DNA of 64,000 nucleotides from Sphingobium wenxiniae (GCF_007830065.1 NZ_VLKK01000004.1:124001-188000); one strand, 5' to 3'. Positions 42,267 to 51,110 are shown, counted from the first letter of the stretch. Made by a program: numbers and translations. Notes: generated by a model not told the origin, from the letters alone.

Positions 42267-42974
42267 ATGGGACAGAAGAGGCTGCTGGTTCTTGGTGCAT
42301 GTGGCGACATCGGCCAAGGCATCGCGCGGGGCGCACATGCGGCCGGATTGCAGGTCATCGCGGGCGGTCGCAATGCGGAGCGCCTGGCGCGCTATGAGGA
42401 TGGCTCGGGCATTGCCACCGTCGTGGGCGATCTTTCTACGGAAGAAGCCGTGTTACAGCTTTGGGAGGCCGCTCAGCGTCCTTTCGGCGGTGTCGATGCC
42501 GTCGCGATCGCGGTGAATGCGCCCAATGCGGCCAAGGCGCTGATGGAATGGAGCGCCGAGGAGATGGCTGGCGTTTACGCCACCAATCTGCTCACCCACT
42601 TCAATGCCATCAAGGTGATGTTGCCGCGCCTGCCCGAGGACGGCATGCTGATCGGCATCGGCGGGGGAACTGCCGATTTCATCCTGGCCAGGATGGCGCA
42701 GCTTTCGATGATGCAGGCCGCGCAGCGGATGATGTATCGCGGCTTTGCAAAGGAACGGCAGGGCGGTGCGCAGATTCGCGAACTCATGCTGATCAGCATG
42801 ATCAATGGCGAACGAAAGCGCGAGATAGCTGAGCCTCATTGGGTCATGGATACCGAAGTGGGGCAGCATGTCTGCGCGATCATCGCCGATCCCGAGACGT
42901 TCAAGGGACCGATCCTGCGTCTGGAATCGCGCGAACAGGTCGGCAAACCCGAAGCAGGAAAGAGCATTGCATGA
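42267..42974 (+). CDS. SDR-fold protein lacking the catalytic tetrad
   Basis: A 235-residue Rossmann protein with an intact dinucleotide motif (GACGDIGQGIARG) and the SDR order of strands. The catalytic region reads GIGGGTADFILARMAQLSMMQ: no serine, tyrosine or lysine falls at the YxxxK positions (L and Q by my alignment). It may therefore bind nucleotide without classical dehydrogenase activity or use other residues. It overlaps the crotonase gene by four bases (ATGA), a coupled operon. The function is not recognised. Confidence 0.75.
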   Translation: MGQKRLLVLGACGDIGQGIARGAHAAGLQVIAGGRNAERLARYEDGSGIATVVGDLSTEEAVLQLWEAAQRPFGGVDAVAIAVNAPNAAKALMEWSAEEMAGVYATNLLTHFNAIKVMLPRLPEDGMLIGIGGGTADFILARMAQLSMMQAAQRMMYRGFAKERQGGAQIRELMLISMINGERKREIAEPHWVMDTEVGQHVCAIIADPETFKGPILRLESREQVGKPEAGKSIA

Positions 42975-43771
42975 GTGGCGAAGTTTTGAAGGTCAGCCGT
43001 GAAGGTCCGGTCGTGATCCTCACTATAGACGATCCCGAAACGCGCAATGCGCTCAGCGTGGGGCTGACCAGACAGCTTGTCGCAGCCTGTGCCGAGATCA
43101 ACTCGGACATGTCCGTCGGTTGCGCCATCCTGACGGCGGCAGGCGATGTCTTCTGCGCCGGCGGCAACATCAAGGACATGTATGCCCGCGCCAATCACTT
43201 TGCGGGCAATGCGGCTGAAATCCGCCGCACCTATCTGACGGGCGTGCAGACGATCGCGCGGGCGCTCTATGATCTGGAAGTGCCGATCATTGCCGCCGTC
43301 AACGGCCCGGCCATGGGCGCGGGCATGGACTTTGCGACCATGTGCACCATCCGCATCGCATCGCAGCAGGCGAAATTTGCGGAAAGCTTCATCAAGCTCG
43401 GCCTGACGTCGGCGGCGGGCGGGGCGTGGTTTCTCAGTCGCGCCGTCGGGTCTTCGGCCGCAGCCGAACTGGCGCTGACCGGGGACACCATCGATGCGGC
43501 TCGCGCGCTGGAATTGGGTCTGATATCCCGCGTGGTGCCGCATGAGGCACTGCTGGATGAAGCGAGATCGATCGCCGCGCGCATTACCCGCCATCCCACG
43601 CATTCGATCCGACTCAATACCCGCCTCTTGCGGGAATCCGCGCGGCTCGATCTGCCCGCGGCGCTGGAGATAGCGGCCGGGATGCAGGCCATCGTCCAGC
43701 AGACAGAGGACCAGTATGAAGCCGTGGCTTCCGCGGTTGAAAAGCGCAAACCGGTTTACAAGGGCCGGTAG
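42971..43771 (+). CDS. Enoyl-CoA hydratase/isomerase (crotonase) family protein
   Basis: A 266-residue crotonase with the oxyanion-hole segments FCAGGNIKDM and NGPAMGAGMDFATMC. Aligned by eye with mammalian hydratase, the first catalytic glutamate (Glu144) is Asp and the second (Glu164) is Phe in AKFAESFIKLGL. Hydration by the classical two-glutamate mechanism is unlikely; isomerisation or C-C hydrolysis is possible. The start overlaps the preceding SDR-like gene and the next SDR follows after three bases, so the three are one operon. The substrate is an acyl-CoA of unknown structure. Confidence 0.87.
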   Translation: MSGEVLKVSREGPVVILTIDDPETRNALSVGLTRQLVAACAEINSDMSVGCAILTAAGDVFCAGGNIKDMYARANHFAGNAAEIRRTYLTGVQTIARALYDLEVPIIAAVNGPAMGAGMDFATMCTIRIASQQAKFAESFIKLGLTSAAGGAWFLSRAVGSSAAAELALTGDTIDAARALELGLISRVVPHEALLDEARSIAARITRHPTHSIRLNTRLLRESARLDLPAALEIAAGMQAIVQQTEDQYEAVASAVEKRKPVYKGR

Positions 43772-43774
43772 GGC

Positions 43775-44548
43775 ATGACCGTCGAACCCTGGGCATCGCA
43801 ACGGCTGGACGGCAAGCTCGCCGTCATCACCGGCGCCGGGTCCGGCATCGGGCGTGAGGTGGCCCTGTTCTTTGCGGCGGCCGGCGCGCAGGTCGTGGCA
43901 AGCGACATTGACGGGAATGCGGCACGGGAAACGGCTGCCCTTGTCGGCGCCGCCGGCCATGCCGTGCCGGCCGATGTCAGCGACCGGTTGTCGATAGAGC
44001 GACTCGCCGATGCGGCGGAGGCGATTGCGCCTATCGCCCTGTGGGTCAATGTCGCGGGCGTGGGCGCGGCGGCGTCCCTGTGCGATGTGACGCCCGATCT
44101 TTATGACAGGGTGACGCGCATCAACATGGATGGCGTGTTCTGGGGGTGCGCCGCCGCCGCGCGGCGGATGATCCCCCGCAAGGGCGGGGCGATCATCAAT
44201 ATATCCTCCAATGCGGCCGACCAGCCGATACCGACCTTGTCGGTTTACGCGATGACCAAGGCGGCGGTGAACATGCTCACCCGGTCGCTCGCGGCTGAAC
44301 TGGGGCCGCATGGCATTCGCGTGAATGGCGTCGCGCCGGGTTTCACGCTGACGGGGATGACGGCCCCGGACCGGCTGACGGATGAAGAACGCGCCGCATT
44401 GATTGCGCGCAATGCCGCCCGATCGCCTCTCGGCGCGGTGGGAGAGCCATGCGATATCGCCCAGGCCGTCCTTTACCTTGCGTCCGACGCTGGGCGCTTT
44501 GTCACGGGCCAGACCTTGCGGGTCAATGGCGGCGTCGCTATGCCCTGA
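43775..44548 (+). CDS. Classical short-chain dehydrogenase/reductase
   Basis: A 257-residue SDR with TGAGSGIG, the NVAG motif (WVNVAGVGAA), the catalytic serine in INISSNAA and YAMTK as YxxxK. The Asp after the second strand (ASDID) predicts NAD(H) preference. It is likely a 3-hydroxyacyl-CoA or alcohol dehydrogenase step in the cluster. All catalytic residues are present, unlike the SDR-fold protein two genes upstream. GGTAGGGC precedes ATG 43775. Confidence 0.92.
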   Translation: MTVEPWASQRLDGKLAVITGAGSGIGREVALFFAAAGAQVVASDIDGNAARETAALVGAAGHAVPADVSDRLSIERLADAAEAIAPIALWVNVAGVGAAASLCDVTPDLYDRVTRINMDGVFWGCAAAARRMIPRKGGAIINISSNAADQPIPTLSVYAMTKAAVNMLTRSLAAELGPHGIRVNGVAPGFTLTGMTAPDRLTDEERAALIARNAARSPLGAVGEPCDIAQAVLYLASDAGRFVTGQTLRVNGGVAMP

Positions 44549-44553
44549 AAAGG

Positions 44554-44679
44554 ATGGCGGACAGTGTCCGCGCCGCCATCGTCACCATCTCGTCCGACGC
44601 CGGGCGCAAAGGACGGCTGGCCAGATCAGGCGGCTTGGCTGGGCGCAATCATGACGGCCTTAAAAAACATACACAATGA
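44554..44679 (+). pseudogene. Short ORF resembling a fragment of an SDR gene
   Basis: A 41-codon ORF starting six bases after the SDR stop, with GAAAAGG directly upstream. Its segment IVTISSDAGRKG is the catalytic-serine motif of many SDRs (compare VNISSDAG), but nothing before or after fits a complete enzyme. It looks like a remnant of a second SDR gene or of a duplication, later ending in unrelated sequence (GRNHDGLKKHTQ). Its stop codon overlaps the operator-like site at 44666. Confidence 0.4.
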
Positions 44680-44680
44680 T
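44666..44680. promoter_or_regulatory. Candidate IclR operator, copy 2
   Basis: AACATACACAATGAT: identical to copy 1 over the first 13 bases, with the right arm changed at one position (ATGAT for ATGTT). It sits 103 bases upstream of the CoA-transferase start at 44783, in an AT-rich stretch that looks like a promoter. Together with the SDR fragment this accounts for the 44549-44782 gap. Confidence 0.5.
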
Positions 44681-44782
44681 GGTTTTTTCAGATATATGTT
44701 CTTTGCAGCGAGGCGGCGTGCGCGAATCGGGATTCGCTTTGAGTCCGAACATGTACGTAGTAGCCGATTGCAAGGATGAGGA

Positions 44783-46060
44783 ATGCGGAACCGGGCAGGG
44801 GTTTTCGCGCCAGTTGGAAAGGCTCAAACTTTGATACAGGTAATGAAGGGCGTCCGTGTTCTCGAGGTCGCGCAATTCACGTTCGTACCGGTCGCCGGCG
44901 CCGTGCTCGCCGACTGGGGCGCGGATGTCATCAAGATCGAGCACCCCGTTCGCGGCGATACGCAGCGCGGTTTCATCAACCTCGAATCATCGCCGGTAAA
45001 TCCGGAGCGTAACGTGATGGTGCAGCACCCCAATCGCGGCAAACGCAGCGTCGGAATCGACGTGTCCACTGCTGAAGGGCAGCAGCTGATCTATGAGCTG
45101 GCGAAGGAATGCGACGTTTTCCTGACCAATTATCTGCCCGACCAGCGGCAGAAGCTGAAGATCGATGTCGAGCATATTCGCGCCGCCAATCCGAAGATCG
45201 TCTATGCGCGGGGCAGCGCCTTTGGCGACAAGGGGCCGGACCGCAGGAAGGGCGGCTTCGATTCCACCGCCTTCTGGGCGCGCGGCGGGTCGGCCATGTG
45301 CGTGACGCCGCCTGAACTGGGCGGCCCGTTGACGCAGCCTGGCCCGGCCTATGGCGACACCATTGGCGGCATGAACATCGCGGGCGGCATTTCCGCCGCG
45401 CTGTTCCATCGGGAGCGCACGGGTGAAGCCGTCGAACTGGACGTTTCGCTGCTCGCTTCCGGCATCTGGGCGAATGCGATGGGTATCGCCATGGCGATCG
45501 AACTCAACCGTATTCCCTTTACCGCCCGGATGCCGCAATCGGGCAGCATCAAGGGCAATCCCTTCGTGGGAGTCTTCAAGACGGCGGATGGCGGGTACAT
45601 CAACCTGACCATCCTCACCCCCGGACCCTATCTGGAAGATACCTGGACCCATCTGGACAAGCCGGAAATGATGCAGGATCCGCTTTACAACACGCCTGAA
45701 GCGCTGATGGAGAACTGGGTCGAGGGCAGCGTCATCGTCACCCGCGCCATCGCGGCGCAGCCGCTGTCCTACTGGACGCAAAGGTTCAGCACCCTGCGCG
45801 GCCAGTGGGCGCCCTATCAGAACCTGCTTGAGGTCAGCCAGGACCCGCAGGTCATCGCGAATGACGGGCTGTTCGAAGTTGAAGCGAACAATGGCGGCGA
45901 TCCGATCAAGCTTGTTTCGGCGCCCGTCCAGTTCAACCATCAGCCCACCGTGGTCGGCCGCGCGCCCGAAGCTTCGGAACATACCGAGCTGGTGCTCATG
46001 GAAATGGGGATCGAATGGGACCGGATCGAGCAATTGAAGGCAGGGGGCGTGATCGCCTGA
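44783..46060 (+). CDS. CaiB/BaiF family CoA-transferase
   Basis: A 425-residue family III CoA-transferase. [20 protein letters not shown] begins the CoA-binding domain, [18 protein letters not shown] is the adenine-binding region, and D192 in AYGDTIGGM is the expected catalytic aspartate. Start ATG 44783 has AAGGA at 44772-44776; an internal ATG at 44843 would remove 20 residues and match the usual family N-terminus. It heads a unit with a small protein, another CoA-transferase and an amidohydrolase. An IclR-operator-like site lies 103 bases upstream. Confidence 0.9.
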   Translation: MRNRAGVFAPVGKAQTLIQVMKGVRVLEVAQFTFVPVAGAVLADWGADVIKIEHPVRGDTQRGFINLESSPVNPERNVMVQHPNRGKRSVGIDVSTAEGQQLIYELAKECDVFLTNYLPDQRQKLKIDVEHIRAANPKIVYARGSAFGDKGPDRRKGGFDSTAFWARGGSAMCVTPPELGGPLTQPGPAYGDTIGGMNIAGGISAALFHRERTGEAVELDVSLLASGIWANAMGIAMAIELNRIPFTARMPQSGSIKGNPFVGVFKTADGGYINLTILTPGPYLEDTWTHLDKPEMMQDPLYNTPEALMENWVEGSVIVTRAIAAQPLSYWTQRFSTLRGQWAPYQNLLEVSQDPQVIANDGLFEVEANNGGDPIKLVSAPVQFNHQPTVVGRAPEASEHTELVLMEMGIEWDRIEQLKAGGVIA

Positions 46061-46107
46061 TGGCGATCCGCTTCCGGTTGAAACCGTAACGAAGGAAGGC
46101 GCGTTAA

Positions 46108-46407
46108 ATGCAATTGAAGGCGGGCACGAAGCTGCATAGCAGCGTGTGCGACACCGATGTCATGGTGATCAAGGGATCGGGCGACGTGGCGCTGACCTGT
46201 GGCGGCGCGGAAATGGTGATCGCGCGCAACGGTGCATCGGGCGATGTCGATCCAGCTTTCGCGAGCGGCACCGCCATGGGCAAGCGCTATCAGAGCGCCG
46301 ACGGCCAGGTCGAACTGCTCTGCATCAAGCCGGGTAAGGGGACGCTGGCGATCGACGGCGTTCCGCTTGAGATCAAGGCTGCAAAGGCTCTTCCTTCATC
46401 CGATTGA
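46108..46407 (+). CDS. Small protein of unknown function, CoA-transferase-linked
   Basis: A 99-residue protein predicted to be mostly beta strand, with three cysteines (SVCDTDV, LTCGGAEM, LLCIKPG). The pattern LKAGTKLHSSVCDTDVMVIK ... GAEMVI ... GKRYQSADGQVELLCIKPG resembles a compact barrel. No signal peptide. I do not recognise the family. It starts 47 bases after the CoA-transferase stop, in the same direction, and may be a carrier, lid or regulatory subunit of an adjacent enzyme. Confidence 0.65.
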   Translation: MQLKAGTKLHSSVCDTDVMVIKGSGDVALTCGGAEMVIARNGASGDVDPAFASGTAMGKRYQSADGQVELLCIKPGKGTLAIDGVPLEIKAAKALPSSD

Positions 46408-46423
46408 AGGCACATCACGCGGC

Positions 46424-46561
46424 ATGAATATTTCCCTCGTCCTTCAGATGGCGGCCGACACCGTTCCCTATGCCGGAAGCCGTTCGTTCCGTGGACGCGT
46501 TGTCCTATATGAAATAGGCAAGCTCCCGCGCCGTCAGCGCAAGGGGATTTTCGACGCCTGA
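46424..46561 (+). pseudogene. 45-codon ORF, possible remnant of an acyl-CoA synthetase gene
   Basis: The ORF begins MNISLVLQMAADTVP, which is the typical opening of AMP-dependent acyl-CoA synthetases in catabolic clusters. It then runs into GRVVLYEIGKLPRRQRKGI, vaguely like the basic C-terminal end of such enzymes. If so, nearly the whole gene (about 450 codons) has been deleted. There is no good ribosome site. The resemblance is by eye over about 15 residues and may be chance. Confidence 0.3.
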
Positions 46562-46574
46562 TCACGGTCGCCCG

Positions 46575-47741
46575 TTGCCGCCGCTGACGCATGGCGCGGA
46601 CGCGGTTCTGGATGAACTCAGGCGGCTGAGCGATGCGCGTCCGCTGCGCGCCATTGACGCCGCGACGTTGATGACAGAACGGGCGGCGCTTTGCGGCTTT
46701 CCCATGGCCGGGGCGGTTTCTGCGGGCGGCGCCTGTCATATCCTGCCGGTGCGGGATGGCGTGATCGCACTCAATCTGCCGCGCGATGCCGATTGGGAAC
46801 TGCTGCCCGCGCTGTTAGAGGATGATCAGGCGGGCGCATCGGGATGGGCTGGCCTTGCCGCCATGGCGGCCGGGCATGAAGCCGACATGCTGATCGACCG
46901 GGCGCGCTTGCTTGGCCTTGCGGCTGCCCGTGCCGATCGAATGCCGCCAGCCGAAACGCCCATGGCATGGATGCGCATGGCGGCGCCCGCCGCGCGGCCC
47001 TTAAGCGTCGGGCCGCTGGTGCTCGATCTGTCGTCCCTCTGGGCGGGACCGCTTTGCGGTCATTTGCTGGAACGCTGCGGCGCGCGCGTGATCAAGGTCG
47101 AAAGCCCCGGCAGGATGGATGGCGCCCGCCGGGGCAACGCCCATTTCTACGGGTTGCTGAACCAGGGGAAACAGTGCCTGTCGCTCGACCTTGCGGACCC
47201 CGCGGACCGGGGGCATCTGCTCGACCTCATCGCAACCGCCGATATCGTGATCGAATCCTCCCGCCCCCGGGCGCTGCGCCAATGGGGCATCGATGCCGAA
47301 CAACTGGTGGCGAACCACGCCGGCCTCACGTGGATCGCAATCAGCGGCCATGGTCGCGGCGCGCCGCAAGAAGACTGGATCGGCTATGGCGATGACGCCG
47401 CCGCCGCCGCCGGGATGTGCGTCGCAATGCGGGAAGCGGTGGGCGAACTGGTCTTTGCCGGAGACGCCATTGCCGATCCGCTGACCGGCATTCATGCGGC
47501 GCTGGCGGCATGGAAGGGCTGGATGGCGGGGGGCGGCATATTCGCGGCGCTGTCCTTAAGGCAGGTCGTATCCCATTGCCTGCATCGGGAAAGGGCGAGG
47601 CGGGGCGATGCGATGCGGCTGGACCTGGCCCGCTGGCATGGCGCGGGCAGCGGCCAGGTGCCGCTTCGCGCTATCGATCGGCCGGTCGGGGCTGTGGGCG
47701 AGGATAATGGCGCCCTGCTTTGCGCGCGTCTTCCGTGCTGA
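46575..47741 (+). CDS. CoA-transferase family III protein with swapped domain order
   Basis: A 388-residue protein. The CaiB-type CoA-binding domain begins only at about residue 148 (LVLDLSSLWAGPLCGHLLE), followed by ARVIKVESPGRMDGARRG and the catalytic aspartate D301 in AIADPLTGIHAAL. The first 140 residues (GGACHILPVRDGVIALNLPR, WELLPALLEDD) resemble the small domain that usually comes after the catalytic aspartate, so the chain looks circularly permuted or derived from a fused double protein. The only usable start is TTG 46575; the frame is open back to 46518, so the true start is unsure. It overlaps the amidohydrolase gene. Confidence 0.8.
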   Translation: MPPLTHGADAVLDELRRLSDARPLRAIDAATLMTERAALCGFPMAGAVSAGGACHILPVRDGVIALNLPRDADWELLPALLEDDQAGASGWAGLAAMAAGHEADMLIDRARLLGLAAARADRMPPAETPMAWMRMAAPAARPLSVGPLVLDLSSLWAGPLCGHLLERCGARVIKVESPGRMDGARRGNAHFYGLLNQGKQCLSLDLADPADRGHLLDLIATADIVIESSRPRALRQWGIDAEQLVANHAGLTWIAISGHGRGAPQEDWIGYGDDAAAAAGMCVAMREAVGELVFAGDAIADPLTGIHAALAAWKGWMAGGGIFAALSLRQVVSHCLHRERARRGDAMRLDLARWHGAGSGQVPLRAIDRPVGAVGEDNGALLCARLPC

Positions 47742-49135
47742 TCCGCGACGCGGAACTGGGCGGGCATGAAAACGGCGGCGGCCGCATTGTGGATGTGCGT
47801 CTTTCCGATGGCATCGTTGCCGGCGTCGGATGCCTGACGCCCTTGCCGGGCGAGGTGGTGCTGGATGCGCGCGGGGGCGCTCTGCTGCCCGGTCTTCACG
47901 ATCACCACATCCATCTGTTTGCGCTGGCCGCCGCCGGAGAGTCGATACGCTGCGGTCCGCCCGACGTGGTCGACGAGCATGGACTCGCGGCATGTCTCCA
48001 GAACGCGCCCGGACAAGGGTGGATACGCGGCATAGGCTATCATGAGCATGTCGCCGGTGACATGGATCGCGCCTGGCTGGATCGCCATTGTCCCGACCGG
48101 CCTGTCCGTATCCAGCATCGCGGCGGACGGCGCTGGATTGTCAACAGCGCCGGTCTTGCGCTGCTGATGGCCGCCGGCGATGCGCCGCCGCCGGGCGTCG
48201 ATGTTGCACGGGGGCATATCGACGATGCGGATGCATGGCTGCGGCAGCGACTGTCCGCGACCTTTCCCGATCTCGCGGCGACCAGCGCAGTGCTTGCCTC
48301 TTATGGTGTCACCGGGCTGACGGAAATGACGCCGTCGAATGACGGGCACGCGATCGACTATCTCGCGTCGCAGCAGGCCAATGGCGCATTGCTCCAGCAG
48401 GTTCTGCTTGCGGGACGGGCGGACATGCCTTTCGCGGGCAGCATGGAGGTCCGCCCCATCCTCACGAAAATCCATCTGCATGAGGCGCGCCTGCCGCCGT
48501 TCGGGGATATATGCCGGACGATCGCGGACAGCCACGATTCCGGCCGGCCGGTCGCCGTCCATTGCGTGACGCGCACCGAACTTGTTTTTACGCTGGCGGC
48601 GCTCGGCGAGGCGGGCGTGCTGGCGGGCGACCGGATCGAACATGCCTCCGTCGCGCCCGATGAATTGGTCGCGCAGATGATGGCGCTGGGGATTCAGGTC
48701 GTGACCCAGCCCAATTTCATCCGGGAGCGGGGAGACGCCTATCTGCGCGATGTGGAGCCGGATGACCTTCCCTTTCTCTATCGCTGTGCCGGTCTCACGC
48801 GGGCGGGTCTTGTGCTGGCGGGCGGCACCGACGCCCCCTTTGGCCATGCCGATCCCTGGGCGGCGATGCAGGCCGCGGTGGAGCGCAGGACCATGGCGGG
48901 CGCTGTCGTCGGCGTGGAGGAACGCCTGTCGCCAGAAGATGCGCTGGGCCTTTTTCTGGCGCGGGGCGAGGCGCTGGGCACGGGCCGACATGTCGGGACA
49001 GGCGTTCCGGCGGACCTGTGCCTGCTGCGCGCGCCCTGGTCAAAAGCACGCGCTCATCTGTGCAGCGACCTCGTTCGCGCCACGATCCGCGCGGGCGCGC
49101 TCATCTTCCAGCGTGTCGATGAGGCGCCATTTTAG
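47735..49135 (+). CDS. Amidohydrolase family 3 protein
   Basis: A 466-residue metal-dependent hydrolase starting at GTG 47735 (VLIRDAELGG), overlapping the CoA-transferase stop by seven bases; a TTG at 47720 is an alternative. The metal-binding DHHIHL follows LLPGLH, further histidines lie in AVHCVTRTE and RIEHASVAP, and TDAPFGHADPW carries the late aspartate. It has the layout of amidohydrolase_3 (YtcJ-like) enzymes. The bond it cleaves here is unknown; ring-opening hydrolysis of a cyclic amide or ester would fit a catabolic cluster but is inference. Confidence 0.88.
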   Translation: MLIRDAELGGHENGGGRIVDVRLSDGIVAGVGCLTPLPGEVVLDARGGALLPGLHDHHIHLFALAAAGESIRCGPPDVVDEHGLAACLQNAPGQGWIRGIGYHEHVAGDMDRAWLDRHCPDRPVRIQHRGGRRWIVNSAGLALLMAAGDAPPPGVDVARGHIDDADAWLRQRLSATFPDLAATSAVLASYGVTGLTEMTPSNDGHAIDYLASQQANGALLQQVLLAGRADMPFAGSMEVRPILTKIHLHEARLPPFGDICRTIADSHDSGRPVAVHCVTRTELVFTLAALGEAGVLAGDRIEHASVAPDELVAQMMALGIQVVTQPNFIRERGDAYLRDVEPDDLPFLYRCAGLTRAGLVLAGGTDAPFGHADPWAAMQAAVERRTMAGAVVGVEERLSPEDALGLFLARGEALGTGRHVGTGVPADLCLLRAPWSKARAHLCSDLVRATIRAGALIFQRVDEAPF

Positions 49136-49297
49136 CGCCGTTCATCCATCCAGGCCGCACGCTGCGGGCTTCGGACCAAATCGCACCTTCGAGTCTGGTC
49201 TATCACGAACGCGATGAGATCGCGCGCGCGGGGCGACGCGGGCCGATGAAGAGGTTAGCAAGAGGCGCGACCCAGTGACGGGCCAAGGGAGAAGGAA

Positions 49298-50524
49298 ATG
49301 GCTGGATCAAGCGCCTTGCAGGAATGGAAAAGCGGATGGCTCCTGGTGCTCGCGGCCGGTCTGGGAGTCTCGTTGGGCAGCATCCATATCTATGCCACCG
49401 GATTGTTCATTCAGCCGCTGGAAGCCGAATTCGGGTGGTCCCGCGCGCAGATCACGGGCGGATTGTCTTTGCTGGCTGTCTGCGGTGTGCTGTTTTCGCC
49501 GGTGGTGGGCGTGGCCGTCGATCGTTGGGGATCGCGCCGCATCGCCGTGCCCGGCTCTCTTTTCTTCTGCCTTTCCCTCATGGGGCTGTCGCTTGCGGGA
49601 CCCTCCATTTTAAGCTGGTGGCTGCTCTGGGGCGTGGTGGCGCTGGCTGCTGTTCCGCTGAAGCCCACGGTCTGGTCGACGGCGGTGTCCGCCAAGTTCA
49701 CGGCAAGCCGCGGACTGGCCCTGGCGATCATGTTGTGTGGAACGGGCGTGGGATCGTCACTGATCCCGATAGTCACCCACTTCCTCATCGGCGCCCTTGG
49801 CTGGCGTGGCGCCTATGTCGCGCTCGGCGGCTTGTTCGCCGTCATTGTCGTTCCGGCGCTCTGGCTATTTTTCGTGGACGTGCGGCATCAGGACAAGGGA
49901 CGGCCTCAACAGGCTCTGACCGGCTGGACCGCGCGCGAAGGGCTGCGCACGCGCCAATTCCATCAGCTTTGGATTGCGGCGTTGCTGGTGACGACGATCA
50001 TCGTCGGCTTCGTCGTTCATCTCGTGCCGATGCTGAACTGGGCCGGACTGGATCGTGGAACGGCGGTCAGCATTGCCGGGATCGTGGGGGTGACGTCCGT
50101 GGCCGGGCGGTTGATCGTGGGCTTTCTGTTCGATCGCCAGGCGGGGCCGCCGCTGGGCATGGCCAGTGTCAGCCTGCCGGTGTTCACCGCCTTGCTGCTA
50201 TTGCTGTTCCCGGGATCGATTCCCGTCATTCTCGTCGCCATCTTCCTCCTCGGCCTGTCGGTCGGCGGCGAATATGACGCGATCATTTATCTTTCGACGC
50301 GCTATTTCGGGATGCGCAACTTCGGAACGCTATTTGGTTTCGTGGCCGCGGCGCTGCTTGCGGGCGTGGGCTTGGGGCCGTTGATCGCCAGCCATCTTTA
50401 CGACCAGACGGGATCCTATCAATCCTTCCTTCTCCTCGCCATTCCGGCAGGCGCGCTATGTGCCGTTCTGATCGGGACACTTGGCCGTTATCCCGATCAT
50501 GAAGCCGCGCCTGCCGCAACGTGA
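49298..50524 (+). CDS. MFS transporter
   Basis: A 408-residue protein with twelve predicted membrane helices. The loop 2-3 motif is GVAVDRWGSRRIAVPGS (about 70-86) and its repeat in the second half is GRLIVGFLFDRQAGPP. The monocarboxylate/oxalate-formate type of layout (short N-terminus, large central loop near 195) suggests proton-linked uptake of an organic acid. GGGAGAAGGAA precedes ATG 49298. It is separated from the amidohydrolase by 162 bases without recognisable features and is likely the inner-membrane importer of the cluster. Confidence 0.92.
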   Translation: MAGSSALQEWKSGWLLVLAAGLGVSLGSIHIYATGLFIQPLEAEFGWSRAQITGGLSLLAVCGVLFSPVVGVAVDRWGSRRIAVPGSLFFCLSLMGLSLAGPSILSWWLLWGVVALAAVPLKPTVWSTAVSAKFTASRGLALAIMLCGTGVGSSLIPIVTHFLIGALGWRGAYVALGGLFAVIVVPALWLFFVDVRHQDKGRPQQALTGWTAREGLRTRQFHQLWIAALLVTTIIVGFVVHLVPMLNWAGLDRGTAVSIAGIVGVTSVAGRLIVGFLFDRQAGPPLGMASVSLPVFTALLLLLFPGSIPVILVAIFLLGLSVGGEYDAIIYLSTRYFGMRNFGTLFGFVAAALLAGVGLGPLIASHLYDQTGSYQSFLLLAIPAGALCAVLIGTLGRYPDHEAAPAAT

Positions 50525-50592
50525 TCGTTACACTTCGATGAGCATCGCGCCGGCCCGGCCGCTGCGCGCATCGCTGCCTGAACGCAAGGGCC

Positions 50593-50886
50593 TCAAAGGC
50601 CGAGCGCGGCCTTGGTCAGCGAGGTGACGAGGTGACCGTCCACGTTGCTGATCGTCTGCACCGGCACGCGATAGATCTTCATCTGCGAGAGGAAAGTCAC
50701 ATAGTCCTTGCCGCTGTCCGCCTCGAAAATCTTGCCCAGGCGCCGGCCTTCGGCATCCGTCAGCGTCATGTTCTTCTTGATCACGACAGCTTGCGCGGGT
50801 GCGGCTTCCGTCTGGGCGGCCGCCGGAACGGAGATCGCGACGCTCGCGGCCGCACTCAAAAGCAAAGCAATAGTCTTGATGGTCAT
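50593..50886 (-). CDS. Secreted small protein, PRC-barrel-like
   Basis: A 97-residue protein with a Sec signal peptide (MTIKTIALLLSAAASVAISV, cleavage after AAA-Q). The mature part VIKKNMTLTDAEGRRLGKIF resembles the first strands of a PRC barrel, followed by DYVTFLSQMKIYRVPVQTIS. AGGGAG lies seven bases before ATG 50886. It is probably periplasmic. Similar small periplasmic proteins are common in sphingomonads, with no known role. The gap to the hydrolase upstream (50887-51110) has no gene. Confidence 0.75.
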   Translation of the reverse strand: MTIKTIALLLSAAASVAISVPAAAQTEAAPAQAVVIKKNMTLTDAEGRRLGKIFEADSGKDYVTFLSQMKIYRVPVQTISNVDGHLVTSLTKAALGL

Positions 50887-51110
50887 GCTGGAACTCCCTG
50901 TATCCGAAGTGAATTTCCTTCGCACATGCGCAGTCAGCCATCGCCAGTGCATGGTCAATGAATAAAATAGCATTTTGAAACTGTTCACGATTGCGATGGA
51001 GATGGGTATCGCCGCTTCAGATCGCGCCTGACTAGCTCTGCCGATAGGCAACGACATGCCGATCCATCGCGTCGCGGACGAAAACAGCGCCCGCCGCTAA
51101 CACGGTTTCC

